The position numbers and the translations under genes were made by a program. Under the pieces are notes generated by a model. That model saw only the letters and a program-made list of their open reading frames with translations. It did not search any database and had not been told where the DNA came from. From Rubellimicrobium thermophilum DSM 16684 (GTDB taxonomy: Bacteria; Pseudomonadota; Alphaproteobacteria; Rhodobacterales; Rhodobacteraceae), in NCBI RefSeq assembly GCF_000442315.1, contig NZ_KE557324.1:286075-323600 (forward strand): a stretch of DNA of 37,526 nucleotides. The letters are read 5' to 3'. Numbering within the stretch: the first letter of the stretch is position 1; every line of letters begins with the position of its first letter. Below, one piece after another: positions 31,705 through 37,526 of the stretch.

Positions 31705-31931
31705 ACCGGCCGCTGACCCATGAAGGCTGGCAAGTCTGGGACCTTGTCGGCCGTCTCGGCGGACAGCTGCGCGTCCTGCCCGGCGCGGTGATCGGCTGGG
31801 ACATGTCGGCGGCGCTCGCGCTCGGTGACGCCCTCGCCGTGCCGCCGCTCGCCATGGCCGAACTGCTGCCTGTCATCGAAGCGGTGATGGTCGCGAAGCT
31901 CAACGAACAGATGGATCACTCCCATGGCTGA
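31267..31931 (+). CDS. tail assembly chaperone GT fusion by -1 frameshift
   Basis: At 31605-31611 the heptamer A_AAA_AAC lies in the zero frame (codons GAA AAA AAC). A slip back by one base gives EKKRLRALAEWSFGGGERYCEACPQTCPDCPARLNRPLTHEGWQVWDLVGRLGG and on to the TGA at 31929-31931, which overlaps the tape-measure start at 31924. The extension, about 108 residues, contains a four-Cys cluster (C-x2-C-x3-C-x2-C). It has no start codon of its own. Lambda G/GT is the precedent. The slip efficiency is not knowable here. Confidence 0.8.
31605..31611 (+). promoter_or_regulatory. programmed -1 ribosomal frameshift site
   Basis: A run of seven A followed by C (31604-31611) contains A_AAA_AAC in exact register. 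Such a run is striking in GC-rich DNA. The G/C-rich downstream sequence may form a stimulatory hairpin, not defined here. Confidence 0.8.
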
Positions 31932-34341
31932 GAAGAGGTTCAGCGTCCGCCTCGCGGCCGTGGGCGGCCGCCAGGTCCGCGCCGAACTGGAAGGTGTCGG
32001 CGAGGCCGGGTCGCGCGGCTTCGGACGGCTGAGCCGCGAGATGGAAGCGGCCAACGCCCGGCTTGCGGCGTTTTCTCGCCGTGTAGCTGTGGCTGCCGCC
32101 GCCGCCGTCGCCGCCGCAGCGGCCGCTGGCGTGGCGATGATCCGGTCCGGCCTGCAGACGGTCGATGCGCAGGCCAAGCTCGCGCAGTCCCTCGGCACCA
32201 CGGTCGCCTCGATCCAGACGCTGGAGCGCGCGGGCGAGCTGGCGGGCGTGTCGATGTCCGGCATCGAGCAGGCCACGAAGGATCTGACCCGCCGTCTCAG
32301 CCAGGCGGCCACCGGGACCGGTCCCGCCGCCGACGCGCTCGACCGGCTCGGGCTTTCGGCCGAGGAGCTGATCGCCCTGCCGCTGGACCAGCGCGTCGGC
32401 GCCATCAACGCAGCCATCGAGAGCTTCGTGCCTGCCGCCGAACGCGCCGCCGTCGCGGGGCAGCTCTTCGGCGAGGAAGGATCCATCGCCATGTCGCGGA
32501 TCGACACCGCGACGCTGCGGCAGGCGACCGAGGATGTCCTCGCATTCGGGGTCGTCGTTTCCGAACAGGACGCCGACCAGATCGAGCGGACGAACGACGC
32601 CATCTCCCGGCTCGGGCTGATCTGGCGCGGCCTCTCGAACCAGCTGGCGGTCGCCGCGGCCCCCGCGCTGGAAGCTGTCGCCGACGCCATGGCGGCGGTC
32701 GCCGGCCGCACCGGGCCGCTCGGCATCGCGATCCGCGGCCTCTTCGACAACATCGGCCGCCTGACCACCTATGCCGCCACCTTCGCCGCCTTCCTCGCAG
32801 GCCGCTGGGTGGCGGGCATGGCTGCCGCGGCGCTCTCCGTGCGCGGCCTCGCCACGGCGCTGGTCGTCCTGCGCGGGGCGCTCATCCGCACCGGTATCGG
32901 CGCGCTGATCGTCGGCGCGGGCGAGCTCGTCTATCAATTCACTCGCCTCGTCTCCGGTGCGGGTGGGTTCGGCGAGGCGATGTCGCTGCTGAAGGACCTC
33001 GCGGTCGAGGTCTGGGAGCGGATCCGCATGGGCGCGGCTGCGGCGGGCGCGGCCGCCACGGCGATGTTCTTCGACCTGAAGGCCGACGCCGCCTCGGGCA
33101 TGCAGAGCGCCATCGAGAGCGTCGTGGCTTTCGGGAACACGGCGGCGAATACGTTCGAGGGCGCCTACGAGGCGATCAAGGCGATCTGGGGCCTGCTGCC
33201 CGCCGCCATCGGCGATCTCGCGTTCCAGGCGGCCAACAGCCTCGTCGACGGCGTCGAGGCGATGCTGAACGGCGTGGTCTCGCGCATCAACGTTTTCATT
33301 GGCGGGATCAACCAGGGGCTGGAAGCGCTCGGGTCCGAGCGGCGCATCTCGCTGGTACCCGACCTCGACCTCGGCGAGATCGAGAACCGCTTCGAAGGGG
33401 CGGCCAGCGCTGCCACGACGGCGGCGCAGGCGGCGTTCGACCGGGCCTTCGAGGACAACCCGCTCACCGCGCCCGATCTCGGTCTGACCGAGGCGGCGAA
33501 CAGGGCGCTCGAATCCGCGAACCTCTATCGCGGGGCCGCGCGCGATCTGGCCGACGGGGCCCGCGCGCCGCTGGAAAGCTGGCAGGCCCTGCGCGACGCG
33601 GTGCGTGGCACCGACGAGGACGGCGCCGACGCTCTGGCCGAGACGACTGCTGCGGCCGAGCGCCTGGAGACGGCGCTTGGTGAAGCCGGACGCGCCGCCA
33701 CGGGTGCAGGTGCTGCGGCCGGAGCTGCTGCTGCGGTAGCGGAGCCCGCGACCGAGGCCGCCGTCACCGGGTGGCAGGCGGTCACGGCGGCGCTGTCGGA
33801 TTACGCCAGCAAGGCCCGCGACATCGGCGGTGACATCGGCCAGAGCCTCGTCGGCGCATTCCAGTCGGCCGAGAACGCGGTGGGCCAGTTCGTGAAGACC
33901 GGCAAGCTGAACTTCCGCGACCTCGTCACCTCGCTGCTGGCCGATCTCGCCCAGCTCGCGGCGCGACGGTTCATCCTCGGGCCGATCGCCAATGCGCTCT
34001 CCGGCGTGTTTGCCGGGGCGGGCGGCATCTTCGCCAACGTCCTGCATGCGGGCGGCATCGTCGGCTCAGCCGGGCCCTCGCGCTTGGTTCCGGCCATGGC
34101 CTTCGCCGCCGCGCCCCGGATGCATGGCGGCGGCATGGCCGGCCTCCGCCACGACGAGGTGCCCGCGATCCTGCAGCGCGGCGAGCGGGTGCTGTCGCGG
34201 CGGGAGGCGCAGAGCTACGGCGGCGGCGGCGGCGTCAACGTCACCATCATGGCGCGTGACGCCGAGAGCTTCCGGCAGTCCCGCACGCAGGTCGCCGCGG
34301 ACATCGCCCGCGCCGTGTCGCTCGGGCGGAGGGGCATGTGA
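31924..34341 (+). CDS. tail tape measure protein
   Basis: An 805-residue protein. It starts MAEKRFSVRLAAVGGRQVRAELEGVG with a long amphipathic helical region and coiled-coil-like Ala/Glu/Arg repeats. Hydrophobic segments (VAVAAAAAVAAAAAAGVAMI, about 51-70; WVAGMAAAALSVRGLATALVV, about 296-316) are usual for DNA-channel-forming tape measure proteins. The C-terminal LNFRDLVTSLLADLAQLAARRFILGPIANAL ... LHAGGIVGSAGP and LQRGERVLSRREAQSYGGGG match the lambda-type tape measure C-terminal domain. Its length sets tail length, so the tail is moderate. The gene starts inside the GT frame's stop. Confidence 0.88.
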   Translation: MAEKRFSVRLAAVGGRQVRAELEGVGEAGSRGFGRLSREMEAANARLAAFSRRVAVAAAAAVAAAAAAGVAMIRSGLQTVDAQAKLAQSLGTTVASIQTLERAGELAGVSMSGIEQATKDLTRRLSQAATGTGPAADALDRLGLSAEELIALPLDQRVGAINAAIESFVPAAERAAVAGQLFGEEGSIAMSRIDTATLRQATEDVLAFGVVVSEQDADQIERTNDAISRLGLIWRGLSNQLAVAAAPALEAVADAMAAVAGRTGPLGIAIRGLFDNIGRLTTYAATFAAFLAGRWVAGMAAAALSVRGLATALVVLRGALIRTGIGALIVGAGELVYQFTRLVSGAGGFGEAMSLLKDLAVEVWERIRMGAAAAGAAATAMFFDLKADAASGMQSAIESVVAFGNTAANTFEGAYEAIKAIWGLLPAAIGDLAFQAANSLVDGVEAMLNGVVSRINVFIGGINQGLEALGSERRISLVPDLDLGEIENRFEGAASAATTAAQAAFDRAFEDNPLTAPDLGLTEAANRALESANLYRGAARDLADGARAPLESWQALRDAVRGTDEDGADALAETTAAAERLETALGEAGRAATGAGAAAGAAAAVAEPATEAAVTGWQAVTAALSDYASKARDIGGDIGQSLVGAFQSAENAVGQFVKTGKLNFRDLVTSLLADLAQLAARRFILGPIANALSGVFAGAGGIFANVLHAGGIVGSAGPSRLVPAMAFAAAPRMHGGGMAGLRHDEVPAILQRGERVLSRREAQSYGGGGGVNVTIMARDAESFRQSRTQVAADIARAVSLGRRGM

Positions 34342-34402
34342 GTGCGACCCCGCAAGTGGGAACCGGTTGCGGGGGCCAGAGCACGAACCAAGGAGAAACT
34401 TG

Positions 34403-35029
34403 ATGGCGTTTCACGAGGTGCGGTTTCCCGACAACATCAGCCGAGGCGCGCGGGGTGGCCCGGAACGGCGCACACAGATCGTCGAGCTCGCCTCTGGCGA
34501 CGAGGAGAGGAACGCCAGCTGGGCGAGCTCCCGTCGGCGCTACGATGTCGCCTACGGCATCCGCCGCGCCGACGATCTGGCGGCGGTCGTCGCCTTCTTC
34601 GAGGCGCGAAACGGTCGCCTGCACGGCTTCCGCTTCAAGGACTGGGGTGACCACAAGTCCTGCCTGCCCTCGGGCACGGCATCGCCCACCGACCAGACGA
34701 TCGGCACCGGCGACGGCGCGACGGCCGCCTTCCAGCTGGTGAAGCGCTACGCCTCCGGTGCGCAATCCTGGTGGCGCGCCATCGCCAAGCCTGTGGCGGG
34801 CAGCGTGCGCATCGCGCTCGCCGGGGTCGAGCAGCCCTCCGGCTGGTCCGTCGACACCGCCACTGGCGTCGTGACCTTCAGCGCCGCGCCGGGCTCCGGC
34901 GTCGCCATCACCGCGGGCTTCGAGTTCGACGTGCCCGTCCGCTTCGACACCGACGTGCTCGACGTGACGCTCGATTTCGAGCGGCTCGGCTCGATCACCT
35001 CCATTCCGCTTCTGGAGATCCGGCGATGA
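34403..35029 (+). CDS. DUF2460 tail-tip protein (GTA gp12-like)
   Basis: A 208-residue protein with AAGGAG before ATG 34403. MAFHEVRFPDNISRGARGGPERRTQIVELASGDEERNASWASSRRRYDVAYGI ... FFEARNGRLHGFRFKDWGDHKS ... VTLDFERLGSITSIPLLEIR is the TIGR02217/DUF2460 family, which forms the distal tail ring in the Rhodobacter gene transfer agent and related siphoviruses. The stop overlaps the holin-like gene (ATGA). Confidence 0.9.
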   Translation: MAFHEVRFPDNISRGARGGPERRTQIVELASGDEERNASWASSRRRYDVAYGIRRADDLAAVVAFFEARNGRLHGFRFKDWGDHKSCLPSGTASPTDQTIGTGDGATAAFQLVKRYASGAQSWWRAIAKPVAGSVRIALAGVEQPSGWSVDTATGVVTFSAAPGSGVAITAGFEFDVPVRFDTDVLDVTLDFERLGSITSIPLLEIRR

Positions 35030-35376
35030 ACGACACCGGCAGCTTCGTTGCGGCCGTGCTGCGCGAACTTGCGGCCTCGACCGCCGTGATCCTCGCCGCC
35101 TGGGGCGCGCTCGGCGGCGCCACGAACGCACTGACCACGAAGATGCGGCTGCGCGACGCGCTGCGGCACATCCTGCTCGGCGGCCTGATCGCGGCCGGGA
35201 TGGGCAGCCTCTCCATGGCCGTGATCACCGCCTGGCTCGGCCTGCCGCCCGAGGCGATCCCCGCAGGCGGGGCGGCGGGCTCGGCCGCCTATCTCGTCGG
35301 GGTCTTCGGCCCGGCCTTCATCGAGATGCTGCTCGCCCGCTTGCGCCGCGCCAACGAAGGCGGCGGCGATGAATGA
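35026..35376 (+). CDS. holin-like membrane protein
   Basis: A 116-residue protein from ATG 35026. Three hydrophobic segments (about 8-34, FVAAVLRELAASTAVILAAWGALGGA; 47-68, HILLGGLIAAGMGSLSMAVI; 82-101, AGGAAGSAAYLVGVFGPAFI) and a basic C terminus (LARLRRANEGG) match phage holins of the alphaproteobacterial type. A holin makes membrane holes that release the endolysin. Its position opens the lysis cassette. Confidence 0.78.
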   Translation: MNDTGSFVAAVLRELAASTAVILAAWGALGGATNALTTKMRLRDALRHILLGGLIAAGMGSLSMAVITAWLGLPPEAIPAGGAAGSAAYLVGVFGPAFIEMLLARLRRANEGGGDE

Positions 35377-35500
35377 GCTTTTCCGCCTTGCGCGCTCCCT
35401 CCGCTGCGAACCCACCGATCCACGGCAGGCCTTCCGCCACCGCCTGGCGGTAGGGCTCGGCGTCGCGGCGCTGATCCTGATCCTCTCGCTTCTCCGGTAA
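35369..35500 (+). CDS. tiny single-span membrane protein (43 aa)
   Basis: Starts ATG 35369, overlapping the holin-like gene's stop. Reads MNELFRLARSLRCEPTDPRQAFRHRLAVGLGVAALILILSLLR. A basic amphipathic N terminus is followed by a hydrophobic span (LAVGLGVAALILILSLL, about 26-42) ending at the stop, a C-tail anchor. It may be an antiholin or a lysis accessory. Family unknown. Confidence 0.6.
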   Translation: MNELFRLARSLRCEPTDPRQAFRHRLAVGLGVAALILILSLLR

Positions 35501-35504
35501 TCCC

Positions 35505-36164
35505 ATGCACATGACCGACCGGGGCCTGCTGGCCCTCGTCCGGCACGAAGGACTCGTGCCCGGGCCCTATCTCGATGTGAAACAGGTCTGGACTTTCGGC
35601 ATCGGCCACACGGCCGCGGCCGGGCCGCCCGATCCGGCCACCATGCCGCGCGGCATGCCCGCTGATCTGGACGCCGGGATCCGCGAGGCGTTCCGGGTCT
35701 TCCGGGCCGACCTGGCTGCTTACGAGGCCGCCGTGATGCGCGCGGTGAAGGTTCCGCTGGCGCCGCACGAGTTCGATGCGCTGGTCAGCTTTCACTACAA
35801 CACTGGCGGCATCGCCAAGGCTGCGCTGACCCGCCACCTCAATGCCGGCAATCGCGTTGCAGCCGCCGACGCGTTTCTGAACTGGCGGCGACCAGCCTCC
35901 ATCATCCCCCGCCGGGAGGCCGAGCGCGACCTGTTCCGGCATGGCCACTATCCCGGCGGCACGATCCCGGTCTGGTCCGTGGATCGCACGGGCCGCGTGG
36001 ACTTCTCGCGGCCGGTCCGTCGCCTGACCGAAGACGAGGCTCTGGCGCTGCTGCGGCCGTCGCCGCTGCCGAAGCCGCCGGTCCTCGATCCTGCTCCCGA
36101 CGCCCCCACCGGCTGGCTCGTCCGGCTGGCCGCCTTCTTCTCCACCCTGATCCAGAGGGCCTGA
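35505..36164 (+). CDS. endolysin, GH24 lysozyme (T4-like)
   Basis: A 219-residue protein. The GH24 triad is visible: LVRHEGLVPGPYLDVKQVWTFGIGHT, with Glu15, Asp24 and Thr30 in the E-8-D-5-T spacing of T4-like lysozyme. The core has ALVSFHYNTGGIAKAALTRHLN and LNWRRPASIIPRREAERDLF. The C terminus (GWLVRLAAFFSTLIQRA) is amphipathic and could aid membrane contact. It hydrolyses peptidoglycan for lysis. No N-terminal signal anchor, so release would depend on the holin. Confidence 0.9.
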   Translation: MHMTDRGLLALVRHEGLVPGPYLDVKQVWTFGIGHTAAAGPPDPATMPRGMPADLDAGIREAFRVFRADLAAYEAAVMRAVKVPLAPHEFDALVSFHYNTGGIAKAALTRHLNAGNRVAAADAFLNWRRPASIIPRREAERDLFRHGHYPGGTIPVWSVDRTGRVDFSRPVRRLTEDEALALLRPSPLPKPPVLDPAPDAPTGWLVRLAAFFSTLIQRA

Positions 36165-36167
36165 CCC

Positions 36168-36398
36168 ATGCGCTACGTTCGCCCCAACTCGCTCACCTGG
36201 TGGGCGGGACTGCTCGCCATGCTTACCGGCATCGCGTCTCTTTCGCTGCCCGCCACAGGTTCGCTCGGCGAACTGTCCCGTCTCGTCGCGCTGCTTGCCG
36301 GCTCGGGCGATGCCTCGCCGGCCGGGCTGATGTTCCTCGGGCTGGGCCTGATCGGCCTGCGCGACCGGATCGAGCGCGGGTTCCGTGGCGATGCTTGA
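36168..36398 (+). CDS. small membrane protein of the lysis cassette (76 aa)
   Basis: MRYVRPNSLTWWAGLLAMLTGIASLSLPA ... LSRLVALLAGSGDASPAGLMFLGLGLIGLRDRIERGFRGDA. Two hydrophobic stretches (about 11-28 and 52-63) and a basic tail. It starts three bases after the endolysin stop and overlaps the next start. Function unknown; it is plausibly a second holin or an accessory. Confidence 0.65.
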   Translation: MRYVRPNSLTWWAGLLAMLTGIASLSLPATGSLGELSRLVALLAGSGDASPAGLMFLGLGLIGLRDRIERGFRGDA

Positions 36399-36492
36399 GT
36401 TCATCGCCGGTCTGGTCGTGGGCGGCTGTCTCGGGGTCTTCGTCGTCGCCCTCTGCGTCGCCGCCGCGCACGGGGAGCGGGACGGTGGCTGA
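36391..36492 (+). CDS. DUF3789-like micro membrane protein (33 aa)
   Basis: MLEFIAGLVVGGCLGVFVVALC is a single span, followed by VAAAHGERDGG. The pattern (FxAGxxVGGxxGVFxxxLC) fits DUF3789, a family of tiny phage membrane proteins of unknown function. It overlaps the previous gene by 8 bp and the next GTG by 8 bp. Confidence 0.6.
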   Translation: MLEFIAGLVVGGCLGVFVVALCVAAAHGERDGG

Positions 36493-36757
36493 GTTCCTGA
36501 TCTGGCTGGTCGCGGCTCTGGGCGCGGTCGGAGGTGTCGTCCTCGGCCGCGTCTGGGGGCGTGCGGAAGGGGAACGCGCGGGCAAACGGGAGGCGGAACG
36601 CGATGCGATCGAAGACAAGAACAACCGCGTCGAGCGCGGGCGGGATGCGGTTCGCAATGGCCGCGGCGCTGGCGATCCTGCTGACCGTTCGGCGGGGCGG
36701 CGCTCCACTGGAGCCCCGCCTGATCCGCCTCACCGCCGCAACGACGGGCGCTGGTGA
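36485..36757 (+). CDS. putative inner-membrane spanin (Rz-like)
   Basis: GTG start at 36485. The 90-residue protein has an N-terminal span (MAEFLIWLVAALGAVGGVVLG) followed by a charged helix (RVWGRAEGERAGKREAERDAIEDKNNRVERGRDAV) and a Pro/Arg tail ending RRNDGRW. The layout, span plus periplasmic helix, is that of Rz-type i-spanins, and the NDGRW ending is common among phage genes here (from memory). It contains the start of the next gene inside its frame. Confidence 0.6.
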   Translation: MAEFLIWLVAALGAVGGVVLGRVWGRAEGERAGKREAERDAIEDKNNRVERGRDAVRNGRGAGDPADRSAGRRSTGAPPDPPHRRNDGRW

Positions 36758-36887
36758 TGCGGGCTGCGCGTCCTACGCCGAGGCTCGGCTAGGCCGACCT
36801 GCTGCCGAGACCGTCGCGGAGGTTCCGCCGGACTGGGCGGACTGGATCGCCGATCTCGACGACCGCATGACGGGAACCTGCCGATGA
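36645..36887 (+). CDS. putative outer spanin-like/secreted protein nested in Rz-like gene
   Basis: ATG 36645 starts in a different frame inside the Rz-like gene and overlaps it by 113 bp. MRFAMAAALAILLTVRRGG looks like a signal peptide. No clear lipobox Cys is present; the first Cys is in GCASYAEARL. The C terminus is VPPDWADWIADLDDRMTGTCR. Nested i-spanin/o-spanin gene pairs are the lambda Rz/Rz1 precedent, but without a lipobox the o-spanin role is uncertain. It ends in an ATGA overlap with the DUF2163 gene. Confidence 0.5.
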   Translation: MRFAMAAALAILLTVRRGGAPLEPRLIRLTAATTGAGDAGCASYAEARLGRPAAETVAEVPPDWADWIADLDDRMTGTCR

Positions 36888-37526
36888 AGACCCTAGATTC
36901 CGCGTTGCAGGCCCATCTGGAAGAGGGCACGACCACCCTTGCCTGGTGCTGGCGGATCGCCCGTGCCGACGGCGTCACCTTCGGCTTCACCGACCATGAC
37001 CGGACGCTCAGCTTCGATGGCACGGACTTCGAACCCGAGAGCGGGCTGACGGCGTCCGAGGTTCGCTCGGGCTCGGACCTGTCGGTCGATGCGCAGGACG
37101 CGGAAGGCGTGCTGACCTCCGACCGCATCACCGAGACCGACATCCTCGATGGCCGCTGGGACAACGCGGCGGTCGAGGTCTGGCGGGTGAACTGGGCCGA
37201 CACGAGCCAGCGCGTGCTGATGCGGCGCGGCGCCATCGGTCAGATCCGGCGCGGGCGGCTCGCCTTCGTCGCCGAGGTGCGCTCGCTCGCCCATGTGCTG
37301 GGCCAGACGGTGGGGCGTACGTTCCAGGCGACCTGCGATGCCGCGCTCGGCGATGCGCGCTGCGGCGTCGATCTGGAGGACCCGGCCTTCAAGGGAACAG
37401 GCACCGTCATCGATCTCCTGCGCGACCGGGCTTTCACCGCGTCGGGGCTTGGTGGCTTCGGTTCCGGATGGTTCACCTTCGGCACGCTGGACTGGACCAG
37501 CGGCGCAAACGCGGGGCGGCGCACCG
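36884..37526 (+). CDS. DUF2163 tail protein (GTA gp13-like), 3' end outside window
   Basis: Starts ATG 36884 (MKTLDSALQAHLEEGTTTLAWCWRIARADGVTFGFTDHDRTLSFDG) and stays open to the end of the window. It continues with DARCGVDLEDPAFKGTGTV. The FGFTDHD and CDAALGDARCG motifs belong to the DUF2163/BR0599 family, a hub protein of GTA and siphovirus tail tips whose Cys motifs bind an iron-sulphur cluster in RcGTA relatives (established for the family, not shown here). At least 214 residues are visible. Confidence 0.88.
   Translation, partial: MKTLDSALQAHLEEGTTTLAWCWRIARADGVTFGFTDHDRTLSFDGTDFEPESGLTASEVRSGSDLSVDAQDAEGVLTSDRITETDILDGRWDNAAVEVWRVNWADTSQRVLMRRGAIGQIRRGRLAFVAEVRSLAHVLGQTVGRTFQATCDAALGDARCGVDLEDPAFKGTGTVIDLLRDRAFTASGLGGFGSGWFTFGTLDWTSGANAGRRT

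Noticed and set aside
31900..34047. Long - strand open frame (715 residues) under the tape measure gene
   Set aside because: Antisense shadow of a clear tape measure protein; no domain or start context.
1..37526. tRNA genes, rRNA, integrase and attachment sites
   Set aside because: None could be recognised; phage ends are outside the window.

Overview
The window is high-GC alphaproteobacterial DNA. The protein families present (DUF6511, DUF6362, DUF7220, DUF3489, DUF6441, GTA-like DUF2460/DUF2163 tail proteins) suggest a Rhodobacterales (Rhodobacter/Paracoccus/roseobacter-like) host. Almost all of it is one temperate siphovirus-type prophage, read mainly on the + strand, with several cargo blocks on the - strand. 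No integrase, repressor or att site lies in the window, so both phage ends are outside it.

Layout. (1) 1-6880, replication/recombination: DUF6511-type protein, NUMOD4-HNH nuclease, RecB/Cas4-like nuclease (frameshifted), RecD-like helicase and a large Toprim/VapE primase-helicase. (2) 6905-10020, - strand: a thiM-thiE-thiD-SDR operon behind a TPP riboswitch, bounded upstream by an IS256-family element (10041-11418) with 8-bp target duplications. The IS sits between a TTGACA hexamer and the TATCTT next to the riboswitch, and its own end supplies a TTGACG exactly 17 bp from TATCTT. (3) 11495-11790: eleven copies of GTCCCAACC in both orientations beside an A/T-rich patch, a candidate phage origin or control array. 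(4) 11920-17330: RuvC-like nuclease, second NUMOD4-HNH, DUF6362, a - strand VapBC-like toxin-antitoxin pair, a second repeat field (GGRGTCCAGC), ParB-DNA methyltransferase fusion, C5-cytosine methyltransferase, DUF7220 membrane protein. (5) 17410-19085: SAM methyltransferase cargo and two - strand small genes. (6) 19197-34341: packaging, head and tail genes (TerS, GpA-type TerL carrying an intein, gpW, portal, ClpP-like protease, decoration, capsid, head-tail, tail terminator, tail tube, frameshifting tail chaperone, tape measure). Two - strand nuclease genes are inserted between head/tail genes. (7) 34403-37526: GTA-like tail-tip genes DUF2460 and DUF2163, with a complete lysis cassette (holin-like, endolysin, tiny membrane proteins, overlapping spanin-like pair) between them.

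Most notable: a class 3 intein (Pro1, W-C-T motif) in the Walker A loop of the large terminase; the IS-remodelled promoter of a riboswitch-controlled thiamine operon inside a prophage; the iteron-like array; a canonical A_AAA_AAC -1 frameshift site giving a tail chaperone extension; four unrelated genes that begin with the same MIDLN start; and five single-base frame breaks in otherwise conserved genes, in both phage and thi genes, which may be sequencing errors.
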